NCBI GenBank assembly: GCA_013423325.1
Contig: BLJB01000047.1
Span: 1 to 39,635, forward strand
Length of the DNA stretch: 39,635 nt
Direction of reading: 5' to 3'
From: Usnea hakonensis
Lineage: Eukaryota; Ascomycota; Lecanoromycetes; Lecanorales; Parmeliaceae
Positions 1 through 9,892 of the stretch are shown in pieces. Under the pieces are notes generated by a model that saw only the letters and a program-made list of their open reading frames with translations, did no database searches and had not been told where the DNA came from. How positions within the stretch are numbered: position 1 is the stretch's first letter; each line of letters begins with the position of its first letter. A program made the translations under genes and the position numbers.

Positions 1-653
1 CCCCCTCGCCCCACCCCCACCACCAAACCCCCCTCCCGCCCCTCCCCACTCCCCCCCTCTAGCCCCTCCCCAATCCCCCCCTCTCCCCCCTCCCCACTCC
101 CCCACCCTCCCACCTCCTCCCCTCCCACCCACCCTCCCCGCATGCGCAGGCGCCACGCTCCCATCCGCCCCCGGCGCAAACACAGCACACGAAATAAAAT
201 CCCCAATCACAAACCTCGCGTCCTGCAACGTCTTCTCCGGATCCCCACCCAACGCTCCCCCCATCACCGACTCCGCCGGTATCACTTTCTCCCCCCCTTC
301 CCCTTCCCCTTCTCCATCCTCCTCTCCTCTCCCCGCTCCTCCAACAACCACATCCCCAAGCTCCTTACTCAAATACCGCCCCTGTCCCTGCCCTTGTCCC
401 GATGAGCCCGTGCGCGTGTCGGGGTATAATAACCTGTACGAGATGCGCGTGCCGATGGCCGGAGAGGGGAGGAGTGAAGGTAGTGCTGTGGTGAGCAGGT
501 GCGATAGTTCGCGCAGGGTGCAGGTGGGCCAGGTGTAGATTTGGAGGTGGGGGGGGAGTGGGGGGGGGTGTGTGGTCGAGACGGGGAAATCGGCGAGGCT
601 GCAGGGGGGGGGTTAGTGGGGGTTTTGATGGGGGGGGGGGGGGGGGGGAAACT

Positions 654-703
<50 letters not shown>

Positions 704-837
704 GGGTGGTTGGGGGGGGGGGGGGGGGGGGGGGAGGGTAACCTGTGGAAGGAGCCGGTGCGGTAGAAGAGTTTGAGGTGGAAGGGGGTGGTGGTTTGGC
801 GGTCGACTTTTCCGCCGGGACTGGTTTGCATGGCCAT
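1..837 (-). CDS. SAP18-family histone deacetylase/splicing complex subunit, 3' end cut by window
   Basis: Homolog of Sin3-associated polypeptide p18, a ubiquitin-fold adaptor of Sin3-HDAC and, in animals, of the ASAP/PSAP RNA-binding complexes. Exon 1 is 837-743 (starts MAMQTSPGGKVDRQTTTPFH, then the family core KLFYRTGSFH). The intron is 742-599, with donor GTTACC, branch ACTAAC and acceptor CTGCAG. Exon 2 runs from 598 off the left edge. Splicing gives ...FHSLADFPV, then PLPPHLQIYTW and LRELSHLL, then RYLSKELGDVVV and TLQDARFVIGDFISCA, which are the successive SAP18 blocks. At least 231 residues are present. The C-terminus is an unusual glycine tail with repeated RGG(E/D)WGGA units, suggesting an RNA-binding RGG extension. 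The reading frame stays open through all G/C homopolymers of exon 2. The donor is non-consensus, so the exact junction is less sure than the gene identity. Confidence 0.85.
599..742 (-). repeat. Poly-C (poly-G on + strand) intron of the SAP18 gene
   Basis: On the + strand this stretch has G runs of about 19 (630-648), 49 (654-702) and 23 (712-734) with very few other bases. In the transcript it is a C-only intron with a clean branch site (CACTAAC) and a CTGCAG acceptor, so the run acts as an extreme polypyrimidine tract. The G strand could form G-quadruplexes and the C strand an i-motif. The exact lengths of such runs are unreliable in any assembly. Confidence 0.7.
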
Positions 838-2328
838 TTTGGATTTGTTGGGGGGGGGTGGTGGTGGTGGTGGGGTGGAAGGAGGGTGTTTTTAGTGTAA
901 GTGTGTGTGTTTGTGTATGTGTGTGGTGTAGGGTCGGGTTTGCGGTATGGTGTTATGGTGTGAGTTTCTGTTATCTGCTGAAATTCGAGGAATGAGAGGA
1001 AGAGGCTGAGAAGTGGATGAGGTGCGTGTAGAGGGAGAGAGATTGGAAGTCAATTGGTCTTGGCGGGATTTTATTCACCTTGATCGCAGTGACTTGGTGA
1101 ACTGTACTAGCCTTTTTGAGACTAGGTCATTGACTGGTAAATAAATGTACGAAAAAGACTTTGCTGGAGTCCGCTTCTTTCTGTACTTCACTTTACACAT
1201 TTTATCCAATTGAGATCCAGTGTGAAAGGTCCAAGTAAGATTCTGGAGTTGTCGTTTTATTATTACTCTTGGGATATATGAGGATCAGATGTGCACAATG
1301 ACTCGCTTTGCCGTCGTGTCATAGAGGCTTTCTACGAAGTTGCATCATTCTTACAGCACCTTTTGTATTGCTTTTTGAATGCTGAGACCTTACAGCAAAG
1401 GTTTTGCAGACGTGTACTATACAAGTGGTTTGATGGAGCCAAAACCCGGATTAGCCCGCAGCGGCCGGCGGGTTTTCAGCCACTCAGACAGACACACATC
1501 CAACTCAGCAGACCGTACCGTTTTGAGCATTCATACCTGCATACGCATAAATGTGGAGGGGTACTCTTTGGAGAGTTGAAAATATGGATGGAAATCTCCG
1601 CGTATGTGAGGAGGACAAGACCTGACATATTTTTGATACGCCGTAAACTGTCCCTTCCGCCCTACCACGTTCCTTCGTGACAACACGTACCCTGCGGGGT
1701 CGTCTGGTCATTTCTGGGAATGTATCTTGCAGATGTCGCGGAGCTTCGACAAAAGGACTTCATCCTAGTGCTTCCCGTACAGAAATGCCCGGGAATACTG
1801 GAGCTCAATCAATCCGCACCTGCTTTCCCCACGAAAAGAGGGTTGAGATGTCAATTAGCTCCTGGTTGGTTGAAGTCAACTGCAAGATGCCCAAAATGGC
1901 ACTGCGGGGCTGCGGAATCTGACACGATGAGGCTCCGCTCAGACCCTTGGCCCATATGGGCAGGTGACTACTGGAATGACATCGCTCTGTCGTCTTGAGT
2001 AACACCATTAAATCCCTCACTCTGCTATCTTAAAAGTTTCAATTGATGATTACACGGAGTCTCGAGCCATTAGGAACCCCCAAATGACCTGCCGCAAACT
2101 GTTACGAGTACAAGAAGCATCCCTAGAGGGGCAAGTAAATCGGCCCAGCAGTCTATACTACAGCTGAATGAGGACGATTTTCGAGATCAGACTCGAATGC
2201 AGAACCACGAGACGCCTCCATACCGCACGACTGTCGAGACGTTTTCTTGTGGCACAGCTCATATCTGATACTCACAAGCCAATTTTTCGGTAAAATATTG
2301 AACGACCATCTGACCAATCGCTGGTACG
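838..2328. other. Intergenic region upstream of the SAP18 and deaminase genes
   Basis: Probably the shared divergent 5' region of the SAP18 gene (-) and the deaminase gene (+). The first 100 bases are GT-rich simple sequence (GTGTGTGT near 900). Open frames up to 129 codons occur between 1290 and 2020 but overlap each other on both strands, and none resembles a family I know. I see no RNA gene. Confidence 0.5.
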
Positions 2329-4398
2329 ATGGGCGGAACCTCAGTCAATAAGGACGCACTCGTCCCGATGAGGCGTAAGGTAGAACGACGCTTCTATGAG
2401 CCTCTGTTGCTCCTGAGTGCACTTGGTCAAATGCGAGGCGAAAGAACCATTACGGATACCCTCTGTCCCAATAGTCAGAAACTCCGGCGAAACTTTGTGG
2501 ACGGTATTGCCTACATCTGTTCGAATGAAAAGGGGTCAAAAAGTGTGACCGCGGTAGCCATAGAGAAGACGCCTCAAGGAATAGTTGTCTGGCTAGCGGC
2601 TAATAAGAAGATTGGGAAGAAAGTTGTCCAATTTCTGGAGAGTGTTTTGTCTGACATTCAGCAAATCTCATCGCCGAGTGATAAGGACAGTAGACAGAAG
2701 GAGGGTGAGCGAATGAAAGAAGGACTGGCCTCAAATATAGTCGATTTCAATACGCCTCGGATCGGGTTCTACTACAGACAGACGGCGCGTATTCTGAAGA
2801 GCTGGAAGATCATCAGCGAAGGGCATTTGAATGGTACTACGCTGAGTTTAACGCTTGATCGCCCTGGCCGTCTATATGTTTGGGTCTTTGCTAATAGTTC
2901 AATCTAGTAGAGGGTACCGCTCGAATCGACGAAATTGAGTTCGCAGCATGGCTCCGCGAGAACTTCGTCACTGACAGTACTCTCCCCTCCAACAATAAGG
3001 ATTTTCAAGTGCTGGTGCGAAGATGCTACGAGCATAGATCAAACCTGGGGATCGATATCTTAGAACGTCTCGCTGCACAAGGCGAACGCCCCCCTCTTGA
3101 AGCCGAAGAATTGCTTGATCTTCTCTCCAAGCTTGGAAAACACATACACATTACTAAAAGGCTCATCGAAGCGGCTGTATCCCTCTCACACGATTTCGTG
3201 GAAGGAATCACAATTCAGACTCTACCTTCTTCAACAGAGGTCAGCTTACCATTTACACGGGAGCAAGCCACAATCGAGAATACCATCCATCGAATGTTCT
3301 CGCGCTCCGAAGATCAGAATAGTTTTTTTGCCAGACTTCAATCTATCTGGGAACCATCCCAATTAACTAAACTTTTACGCGAACAACACACTACAAAGAC
3401 TCGAGTGCACGCAGAATTACTTCTCATCGATCATTTCGACAAACACCAATACACCTTCCTGGACAATAATGACAAATACGTTGGTTGCAGTAAACCTGCG
3501 TGTTATCTGTGCCATGCTTACATCAAGCACCATCCAGGTCGCTATACTGTTCCTCCATCCCATCAAAAGCTCTATGTGGGATGGCGGGTACCCGACATTA
3601 GTCCTCAAGATCCAGGATCAGCAGCACGGCACGAGATTCAGGAGCGGATATTGCGACGTTTGATCGATTTGCTTCGAGAAGATATAAGAACGGACATTGA
3701 ATGTCGGACCTCTCGCCTCCCTTACCATGCTGATTCTACGACCGGTATGACTTCTATGGCCAAGACACTTGCTTCGATGCCTGATCTCCTGTCGCGCGCG
3801 TCATCGTCATGTGACGTTCATATTGAGGGTAGGTGACCAGTGTCAAATCTGAGAAATAGACAACTAACAAAATTTATTGAGAAGCACTCGACATCCACCG
3901 TTTAGATACCGCAGATTCTGATGAATCTCAAGCCCAATGGGACGTGACATCTGCGTCTAAAACTGGTTCGATGCCGGATATCTTGTCGAGCGCGCCGGTC
4001 TTACAGGATGTGGATAATGGAGGTGGGTTGTCAAATGCCCCGCGTGCATCATTGTTAGCCATGTCACTGACGACCTTGTGCGAGAAGAGATCGATACCAG
4101 TAGTCTAGAGGCTGCAGATCCTGAAAAATCGCGCGCTCAGTTCGACATGCCATCTGCGTCTCAGAGAATGACCTCGGTGCCTAACGACATATCGAGTGCG
4201 CCAGCTTCTTGCGATGTGGGTACTCGGGGTGAGTGATATCTGAGCCCCATGTATATCGCAATGGACCGCACTACTGACCGCTCTTGTCTTTGAGAAGGGC
4301 TCGATATCATTCCAGAGATCACGGATGGCGACCAATCCTATGCTGAGTCATGTTCCTCGGACAGCTCTGATGACGAAGGCGGAGTTCCACTGCCCTAG
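2329..4398 (+). CDS. OTT_1508-like deaminase-domain protein with repeated 3' exons
   Basis: Predicted 601-aa protein from five exons: 2329-2833, 2908-3828, 3885-4022, 4088-4228, 4298-4398. Introns (74, 56, 65 and 69 nt) all begin GT, end AG, have CTAAT/CTAAC/CTGAC branch sites, and interrupt codons in the same phase (after base 1). The centre of exon 2 carries the zinc-deaminase signature: HAELLLIDHF (3409 onward), then CSKPACYLCHAYIKHH and LYVGWRVPD. This order matches Pfam OTT_1508_deam (PF14441), a deaminase-fold family thought to derive from bacterial toxin systems and expanded in fungi. The HAE glutamate and the two CxxC cysteines are intact, so catalysis is possible. Substrate and role are unknown. 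The N-terminal ~300 residues are the helical extension usual in fungal members. The C-terminus consists of repeated Ser/Asp-rich units (SMPDLLS..., SMPDILSSAP, SVPNDISSAP), one per exon. The true 3' end is uncertain because coding-like sequence continues to 4712. Confidence 0.85.
3745..4228 (+). repeat. Tandem repeated protein unit encoded by the end of exon 2, exon 3 and exon 4
   Basis: Three copies of a unit of about 45 residues: a Ser-Met/Val-Pro-Asx core (SMPDLLSRASSSCDV, SMPDILSSAPVLQDV, SVPNDISSAPASCDV), then a glycine whose codon is split by an intron with a GT(A/G)GGT or GTGAGT donor. Exons 3 and 4 are 138 and 141 nt and exons 3 to 5 begin similarly (LDI, EID, LDI). The simplest reading is tandem duplication of an exon-intron unit. 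Confidence 0.8.
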
Positions 4399-6399
4399 AC
4401 ATATCTTCTCTGTCTCTTCCAATATCATATCCTTTGGATACCCAAGCGTTGCAGAGACGCAAAACGAGGATCATCATTGCAGACCCAAGGGTCTTGACTC
4501 AGATACGACGCCTTTTAGGGGTTCGCTTTTCAGAATATCTCTGCTTCGAACAATTGCCCATAGCCGAGACTTTCTGAGGTGCGTTACTCCATTTCTGAAA
4601 TTCCTTTTACTACCTGAGCGCTCAAGACAAGCTCCACGCGATGGCACCGCACTGGCAACACGAGAAAGACAAAGTCCTACTCCTAGCCACTTTTGCCACT
4701 GGAAAGCCTTGAGCGGAAAAAAAATTATCAATCGTAGAAGGGAAGTGCTGGAGGACAGATTGCTCTTTTCTCTCTTTCATTTTATTGTTTTGTCATTGCT
4801 GTTCTCTTGTTGTCTTTCAATTCTTGTTTTCCACTTCCCGCCCTTGCTCTTATCGGCGTTGAACGCGGTACTGTAACAAGACAATACAAAATACGGCTTG
4901 GAAATGATTGTAAGCGCTGTTTTTGTTGTATAGCGAGAGGGTCTTGTTGGCCCGGACGTTTGACGGATCTACGGCGCTGCTTTCCTGGGTAGGGGGCGAG
5001 TATATACATGTTCGTGACTGTGTGGCGCTGGGATGGTCTGATAAGAGCTCATACACGATAAATAATCTTTCCCCATAGGAGCGTAAAGTAGTTAGGTCTT
5101 AACATCAATCATCAAGACGGCACCTATGTCTATTTTCATGGCCATGCATGCATCCCGTACATCCACACCACACCATCCATCTTGAAAATAACCGGATCAC
5201 TAACTACTCTTTGCAACACCGTTTCCTTTCCTTACCTTACTCCGCTCCGAATCGAACTCGTACGAGTACTTTTTTTTTTGATTTGATTTGATTTCTTATT
5301 GGGGACTGAGTAGGAATTATTTAGCTTGCTCTATAAATAATGGCCTTATGAACGGAACGGGGCTGGAAGCCTAGGGGAGATGGGATAGGGTGAATTGGAT
5401 GGTGGATGGCTAGGTTTCTTTCTTTTTTTTTTTTTGGAAGGATGGATGGAAAGAAAGAAAGGGTTCCGGGAGGAGGGGGGGGGGGGGGGGGGNNAAAAGA
5501 AGGGGGGGGGGGGGGGGGGGGGGGGGGGGAGTGATGGTTAGGGTGAGGGTGAGGGTGAGGATGGGCTGAGAGTGAAGGGATGGCTGTCTTTTCTTATTGT
5601 TCTCTTCGCCTTCTTCTTCTTCTTCCTCCTCCCTCTCCAGCAAATAGGCTAATAAAATTTAAAAGAGGGGAGAACCCCCGTTTTTTTTCTTTTTTTCTTC
5701 TGTTTTTCCTATGAAGGGAATTGGTTTGGTATGGTGTGGTGTGGTGGCTCTTTGGAGGAGCGGATGAGGGGGTTTTGGGGGGGGGCTTTTTTGTGGTTTG
5801 GGGGGGGGGAGGGGGGTGTGTTGGTAAGGGGGGACGGGGGACGGGGTGTCTTAGATAGTTCGTGTTCCGCGGATTCGTGATTTCGTTTGTGGATTAATTG
5901 AGGTGATGTTGAGGTTGTTCGTTTATATTCTTATGGTATGATTTCGTTGGAAGCATAACAGATTAAATGCGCTGTTGGAATGAGTGATTGGAGAGCTGTC
6001 GGTAGAGGTGGATCGTAAGGTAATCCATCCCATCGTCCGGCAGGGTTCAATATTCAGGGGTAAGCGACTGAATGTGGAAAACAGTGGTTCACGTTTATCA
6101 ACGATAAACTTGCTCCGTTTAGGAAGATCTGTAAATTTGTATTACCAAAAGTTTTAGTTATAAATATCGTCTTGAAAATTCAATATAGTCTGGAAATAAT
6201 TTTTGGTGTGCTGCCAAGCTTTATTGAGCCCAATCTGCCGGACGATGGGATACTCTGAATTCAAGTTGTCAAATTTTTCGAAAGATTGACTGCATATGAT
6301 CAAAGACGACTTTCCTTGTGTTGCCGACTACAATAAGTTTCCGCCGATTGATTTATTTGGAATAAGTACCCAAGCATTCATCTAGTTGTCTCGGAAGGG
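4399..6399. other. Gene-poor interval with G-runs and an assembly gap
   Basis: The first 310 bases carry coding-like remnants downstream of the deaminase stop (see findings). The rest has no gene I can support. It contains long G runs at 5476-5492 and 5503-5529, two undetermined bases at 5493-5494, and a short GGGTGA/GGTGAG array near 5539-5560. An antisense open frame at 5410-5643 is only homopolymer and simple sequence. Both neighbouring genes end here, so this is a 3'-to-3' interval. Confidence 0.6.
5493..5494. other. Assembly gap (NN) inside poly-G
   Basis: Two undetermined bases interrupt a G-homopolymer block. The true distance between the flanks is unknown. Confidence 0.95.
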
Positions 6400-8629
6400 C
6401 TACATACATTCGTGATCAAAATCCCTGCTCGAACGCAGCACGCAGCCGCCATTGCTCCAAGGTGACATTTCGCGCGTCTTATTGTGGTCGGGTTTATCAT
6501 TAATTCGTTGAGACGTCGCAACGTGTGGCAGGCTCGCACTAAAAATTGAAGACTGTAACTTCAGCGATGCTGCCGGAGCTGCATGGTCTTCGCCCAAGTA
6601 AAGGTCGGAGTAGAAGAATGAGCTTCTGTCGTGCTCGTCATCTTCTGCTGGAGGTGATCCAAACACTGTCCGATCATACCAGTCTGGCTTTTCGGCGAGT
6701 AGGATGTCAGTTTCTCCGTCAGAGCCGTATACGAGTTGGGCATTGGGTATGTATGAGCCACCGATAGGGTGCCTCAGATCCTCTTCTAAGGCGCTGGAGT
6801 ATGTGAAAAACACCTCGTCCTTAGCAGCTGGTGACTTCGAAGCCGACGTTGATGCCGCAACATCGGGTACGGTTCGTTCATCATCGGCATAGAAGACGCT
6901 CGCACTATCGGTCGATGTTGATGCTATGACACCAGTCATTTGGACTGGAGTTCCGACAGACTCCGCCTGTGTTGAAGCTGCCTTGTTCCTGCTCTTCTTT
7001 GAACTACCAGTAGGGCTGATATCAGTCTCCTGAGCTGCCTGGCTACCTGGCTCATCATTTTGGTCTGAGTATCTCAAACGAACTCGCCGAAAATGTGCCG
7101 GATTTTCATCAAGTTCTTCCTCGTGGTTGCGCTGTCGCTTCTGCGAATGCGGCGCTGCCGACATGTTTTCTTGCATGATGACCCTAGGTACAATCGTACT
7201 TCTTTGCTTGGATTCAGTCGTTGACGTCTCCACGACTCGTTGGTAGCAAATTTTGCACCTTGGACTACGGAAGTAAACATCTTGGCCGACAGGATGGGTG
7301 ATTGAAATTACCATTGCACTTGTGAATCAAGTCCTTCCTCCGTTTTCGAGGTGACGAGCTGACATCCGGGACAAGAGCTACGGCCTCCGATCGAGCCGTC
7401 GAAGACCATACTCATGTCGATCCGCTTACCAGGTAGGAAGCACCGGGTAAACGCAAGGGACTTCTCAACGTCCCTTTGCAAGGCATTATTCCGGAGTGCA
7501 TATTCTCTCTGCTTTATTTTTCGATGACCTGGTAGTTGTCGGAAGCGGACTTCAAGGACGGCTTCAAAAGCCTTTGACGTGTCAGACTTCTCGATGTGCG
7601 CCGCACCAGCGATGACCAACTTACCTCCCATGAATCTAGAAACTCTAGGTGTAGCGGAGTCACCCGGCCCAATGCGTCCTCGAGGATCGCCGGTTGTTGT
7701 GTCCAACAACGCTCCAGTTGAGTTGGAATACTGGTTTGTAGAGATATCACAGCTTTGTAGGTCAAGAAGTTGACTTTCCTGCTCCCAACCGAACTGTCAG
7801 CTAATGGATCTAGCTCAAGACCAAGTTCATGCTCATTTGTTACCATATCTTTTGCATGAATGAGAGAATGTCAATCCCAAGGTTCTTTAGGTAGTCCCTA
7901 AAAAGAGCATCAGTGTTGGAGACAGACAGTGACTTTGGATCTATGTACATGCTAAACCTCAAGCTTAGACTCGAATCTTTAGTCTCAGACGCTGCCGCCT
8001 TGATCAAAGCGTTGTTCTCCTCTAAGTGATGCTTGATTTCGGCCAACTCATATGCTTGCGTCGCGGACAACTGTTTGTGAGACAGATCAGACGCCTTCCA
8101 GCTTGCTTGAAAATTGTTGTCGTTCAACTTAGTGAGGGTACTATTCGTATGAGCACGAGACTACAATCAGAAAGAAGACTCAAGGTACGAACACTCCAGC
8201 CGTCGTTAGCAGCATATTAATTGAGAGGCAATGCGTATTGATCTCTGCTCTAAACTTGGCGAGGTCTTCATTCTCCGAGACCTGCCATCGAAACTTAAGA
8301 GCTGTGTCTTTGAAGAAGCTACCTGAGCCTCCAGGCTTGAGACCCTTCTCGAATTTCTTCATGTGCTCGTAAAATGTCGTGATACACTGCCGACATTGCT
8401 CCGCACACTGATTGACAGTCGCACTCAGCGCATTCAGTTGAACAGTCTGCTGACAGGATCGAAACAGCACTTCGACTTCGAGCAGTGCATGATCAAGGCT
8501 CCACAATTCGCGGATCGCAGCCTGGTACTCGGCCGACGAGCCGCGGGTGTTGTCGAGTGATTTGACGAGGTCTTTGATGAGAAGGGAGAGCGAGATGATA
8601 TCGCCAACGGACCCGAATGTGATTGGCAT
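6400..8629 (-). CDS. Fungal ubiquitin-like-domain protein (ULD_2 type)
   Basis: Predicted 676-aa protein; exons 8629-8189, 8160-7844, 7778-7625, 7571-7312, 7258-6400. The start MPITFGSVGDIISLSLLIKD is the conserved N-terminus of a large ascomycete family; an upstream in-frame ATG at 8731 is less likely. Residues 1-150 form the helical module (LVKSLDNTRGSSAEYQAAIR, later HCLSINMLLTTAG) that also heads many fungal NACHT/STAND-like proteins. The middle carries the ubiquitin-like domain (QPAILEDALGRVTPLHLEFL, then LEVRFRQLPGHRKI and FLPGKRIDMSMVF). It is followed by two CxxC pairs (CPGC, CKIC) that may bind zinc, then a ~250-residue Ser/Asp-rich disordered tail. The family has no assigned biochemical role; scaffold or signalling is inference. 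The first intron is ambiguous: a 28-nt intron (8188-8161) or a 61-nt one ending AAG at 8128 both keep the frame. The other three junctions are canonical and restore family motifs. Confidence 0.85.
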
Positions 8630-9004
8630 TCTCAATGAGAACCCTTCGTAGCAATGTTGAGGTATTACAAAGACATCACGCAAGGCTGCAAGGCAGCTGT
8701 TCATGTGGTGGGGCTTCATGCACACTTGCATCTTGCGCCGCTAAAGTTTCAGCCCTAACGCGCCTAAAGCGAGCCCTGTCCAATGAGAACGGTGACCATC
8801 AAAGCACAATGATTAAGAGACAGCGAATGCGTCGAGAACAGTGGCTTGATGCCATTTGATACACTGACATCCATCTTGGTAGATGAAGAGTATACAAGAG
8901 CGAACAAGATATTAAGCCGATCCTGTCGGCGTTATTGAACACAATGCCGTTGCGGATCTTTGAACATAATTGCTAAAGTCTTGCTATCGTCAAATCGTCA
9001 ACCG
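8630..9004. other. Short intergenic region, 5' of the ubiquitin-like gene
   Basis: Lies between the start of the ubiquitin-like gene and the stop of the carrier gene, both on the minus strand. No additional gene or clear TATA element was seen. Confidence 0.5.
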
Positions 9005-9892
9005 TCATCCTCGGAATATTGGGTTCAAGACCCCGGCGACCTGCTCATAGACCGTAAACAGGATTCCACCGCTGAAGACCGTTCTTCCCAACCTCATCGT
9101 CGTTCCTCTCCAGAAGCCTCTTATTCCACCATCCACCAGAACGCTCCGAAATGCCTCCATGGTACTAGCTCCACTTGCGCTCTGAGACCTAGTCTTGAGC
9201 GTGTCGAATGGCTGAGTAGCGTAAGTCGTGATGGTCCCTGCTATCGCTCCGTTTGCAAAATTCGTAGCTGTATTCTGCGGGATTTGTCGCCTGGTTTCAT
9301 AGTCCTTCAAGATATTGTAGGAGCCCATCCGAAAAGCTGTGGCTCCAGCTTGTTTAAGAGTGGTGCCCGTATATCCACTGTAAAGCCCCAGGAATCCATG
9401 TTCGGAGTATATCACACGCACAGCGTGTGGTGCCGAGTGAAATCGCTTCGTAGTTCTTGCATCATCAATCAAAGCCGTCTTGATACGCTCGGTTGGCGTG
9501 ACGGCAAGAGTACTTGCGACGACTCCAGCACTCATTCCGGCCAACAAGTTGCGCAAAGGTGATAAGGCGCCTGTTTCGGGGTCTTTGAAGGCATCCTTGA
9601 TCATGTCAAAGGAGAGAAAGCGCACGCCGTCTTTTGCGATAGAGCCGACTATCAGTGAAGAACAGCCTTTATACAACGCCCTGGTACCTTCATTTCGAAA
9701 GACTTCCGTAACGACAAGAAAGGGGTTCCGGGGTCTGGAAGCATTTCCCTCGTTGCGCAGCTGGACTCTAGTTTTGGCAAATTCGAATGGATATGTGGCT
9801 GCAGCTTCCACTCCCCCAGCTACACCGCCAGAGACAAGTGATACGATAGGTGGAGTTTTGGATTTGTCCGGCGTTTCTGATTTGGTGCTCAT
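9005..9892 (-). CDS. Mitochondrial tricarboxylate (citrate) carrier, SLC25 family
   Basis: Single-exon gene for a 295-aa inner-membrane carrier from MSTKSETPDK; an in-frame ATG three codons earlier (9901) is possible. Three tandem ~95-residue repeats each carry the SLC25 signature Px(D/E)xx(K/R): YPFEFAKTRVQL, TPTERIKTALIDD and QPFDTLKTRSQ. TYPFEFAKTR, LYKGCSSLIVGSIAKDGVRF and TPTERIKTALIDD match the yeast Ctp1 / human SLC25A1 subfamily rather than ADP/ATP or 2-oxoglutarate carriers. The expected role is exchange of mitochondrial citrate for malate or other tri/dicarboxylates, feeding cytosolic acetyl-CoA. Length is full. The second repeat has Thr where Ctp1 has Phe (PTERIK against PFEAIK), so substrate preference could differ and this may be a paralogue rather than the main citrate carrier. 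Confidence 0.9.
   Translation of the reverse strand: MSTKSETPDKSKTPPIVSLVSGGVAGGVEAAATYPFEFAKTRVQLRNEGNASRPRNPFLVVTEVFRNEGTRALYKGCSSLIVGSIAKDGVRFLSFDMIKDAFKDPETGALSPLRNLLAGMSAGVVASTLAVTPTERIKTALIDDARTTKRFHSAPHAVRVIYSEHGFLGLYSGYTGTTLKQAGATAFRMGSYNILKDYETRRQIPQNTATNFANGAIAGTITTYATQPFDTLKTRSQSASGASTMEAFRSVLVDGGIRGFWRGTTMRLGRTVFSGGILFTVYEQVAGVLNPIFRG

Noticed and set aside
541..600. Suspected frameshift in the SAP18 C-runs
   Set aside because: Counting codons from 600 to 541 shows SLADF and HLQIYTW share one frame; no indel is needed.
1291..2020. Several open frames of 66-129 codons on both strands
   Set aside because: They overlap one another, none matches a family I know, and no splice chain joins them sensibly.
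4325..4876. 183-codon plus-strand frame
   Set aside because: Overlaps deaminase exon 5 in another frame, and its end is a hydrophobic reading of T-rich 3' DNA.
5410..5643. Antisense proline-rich frame across the N gap
   Set aside because: Made of homopolymers and simple repeats and contains undetermined bases.
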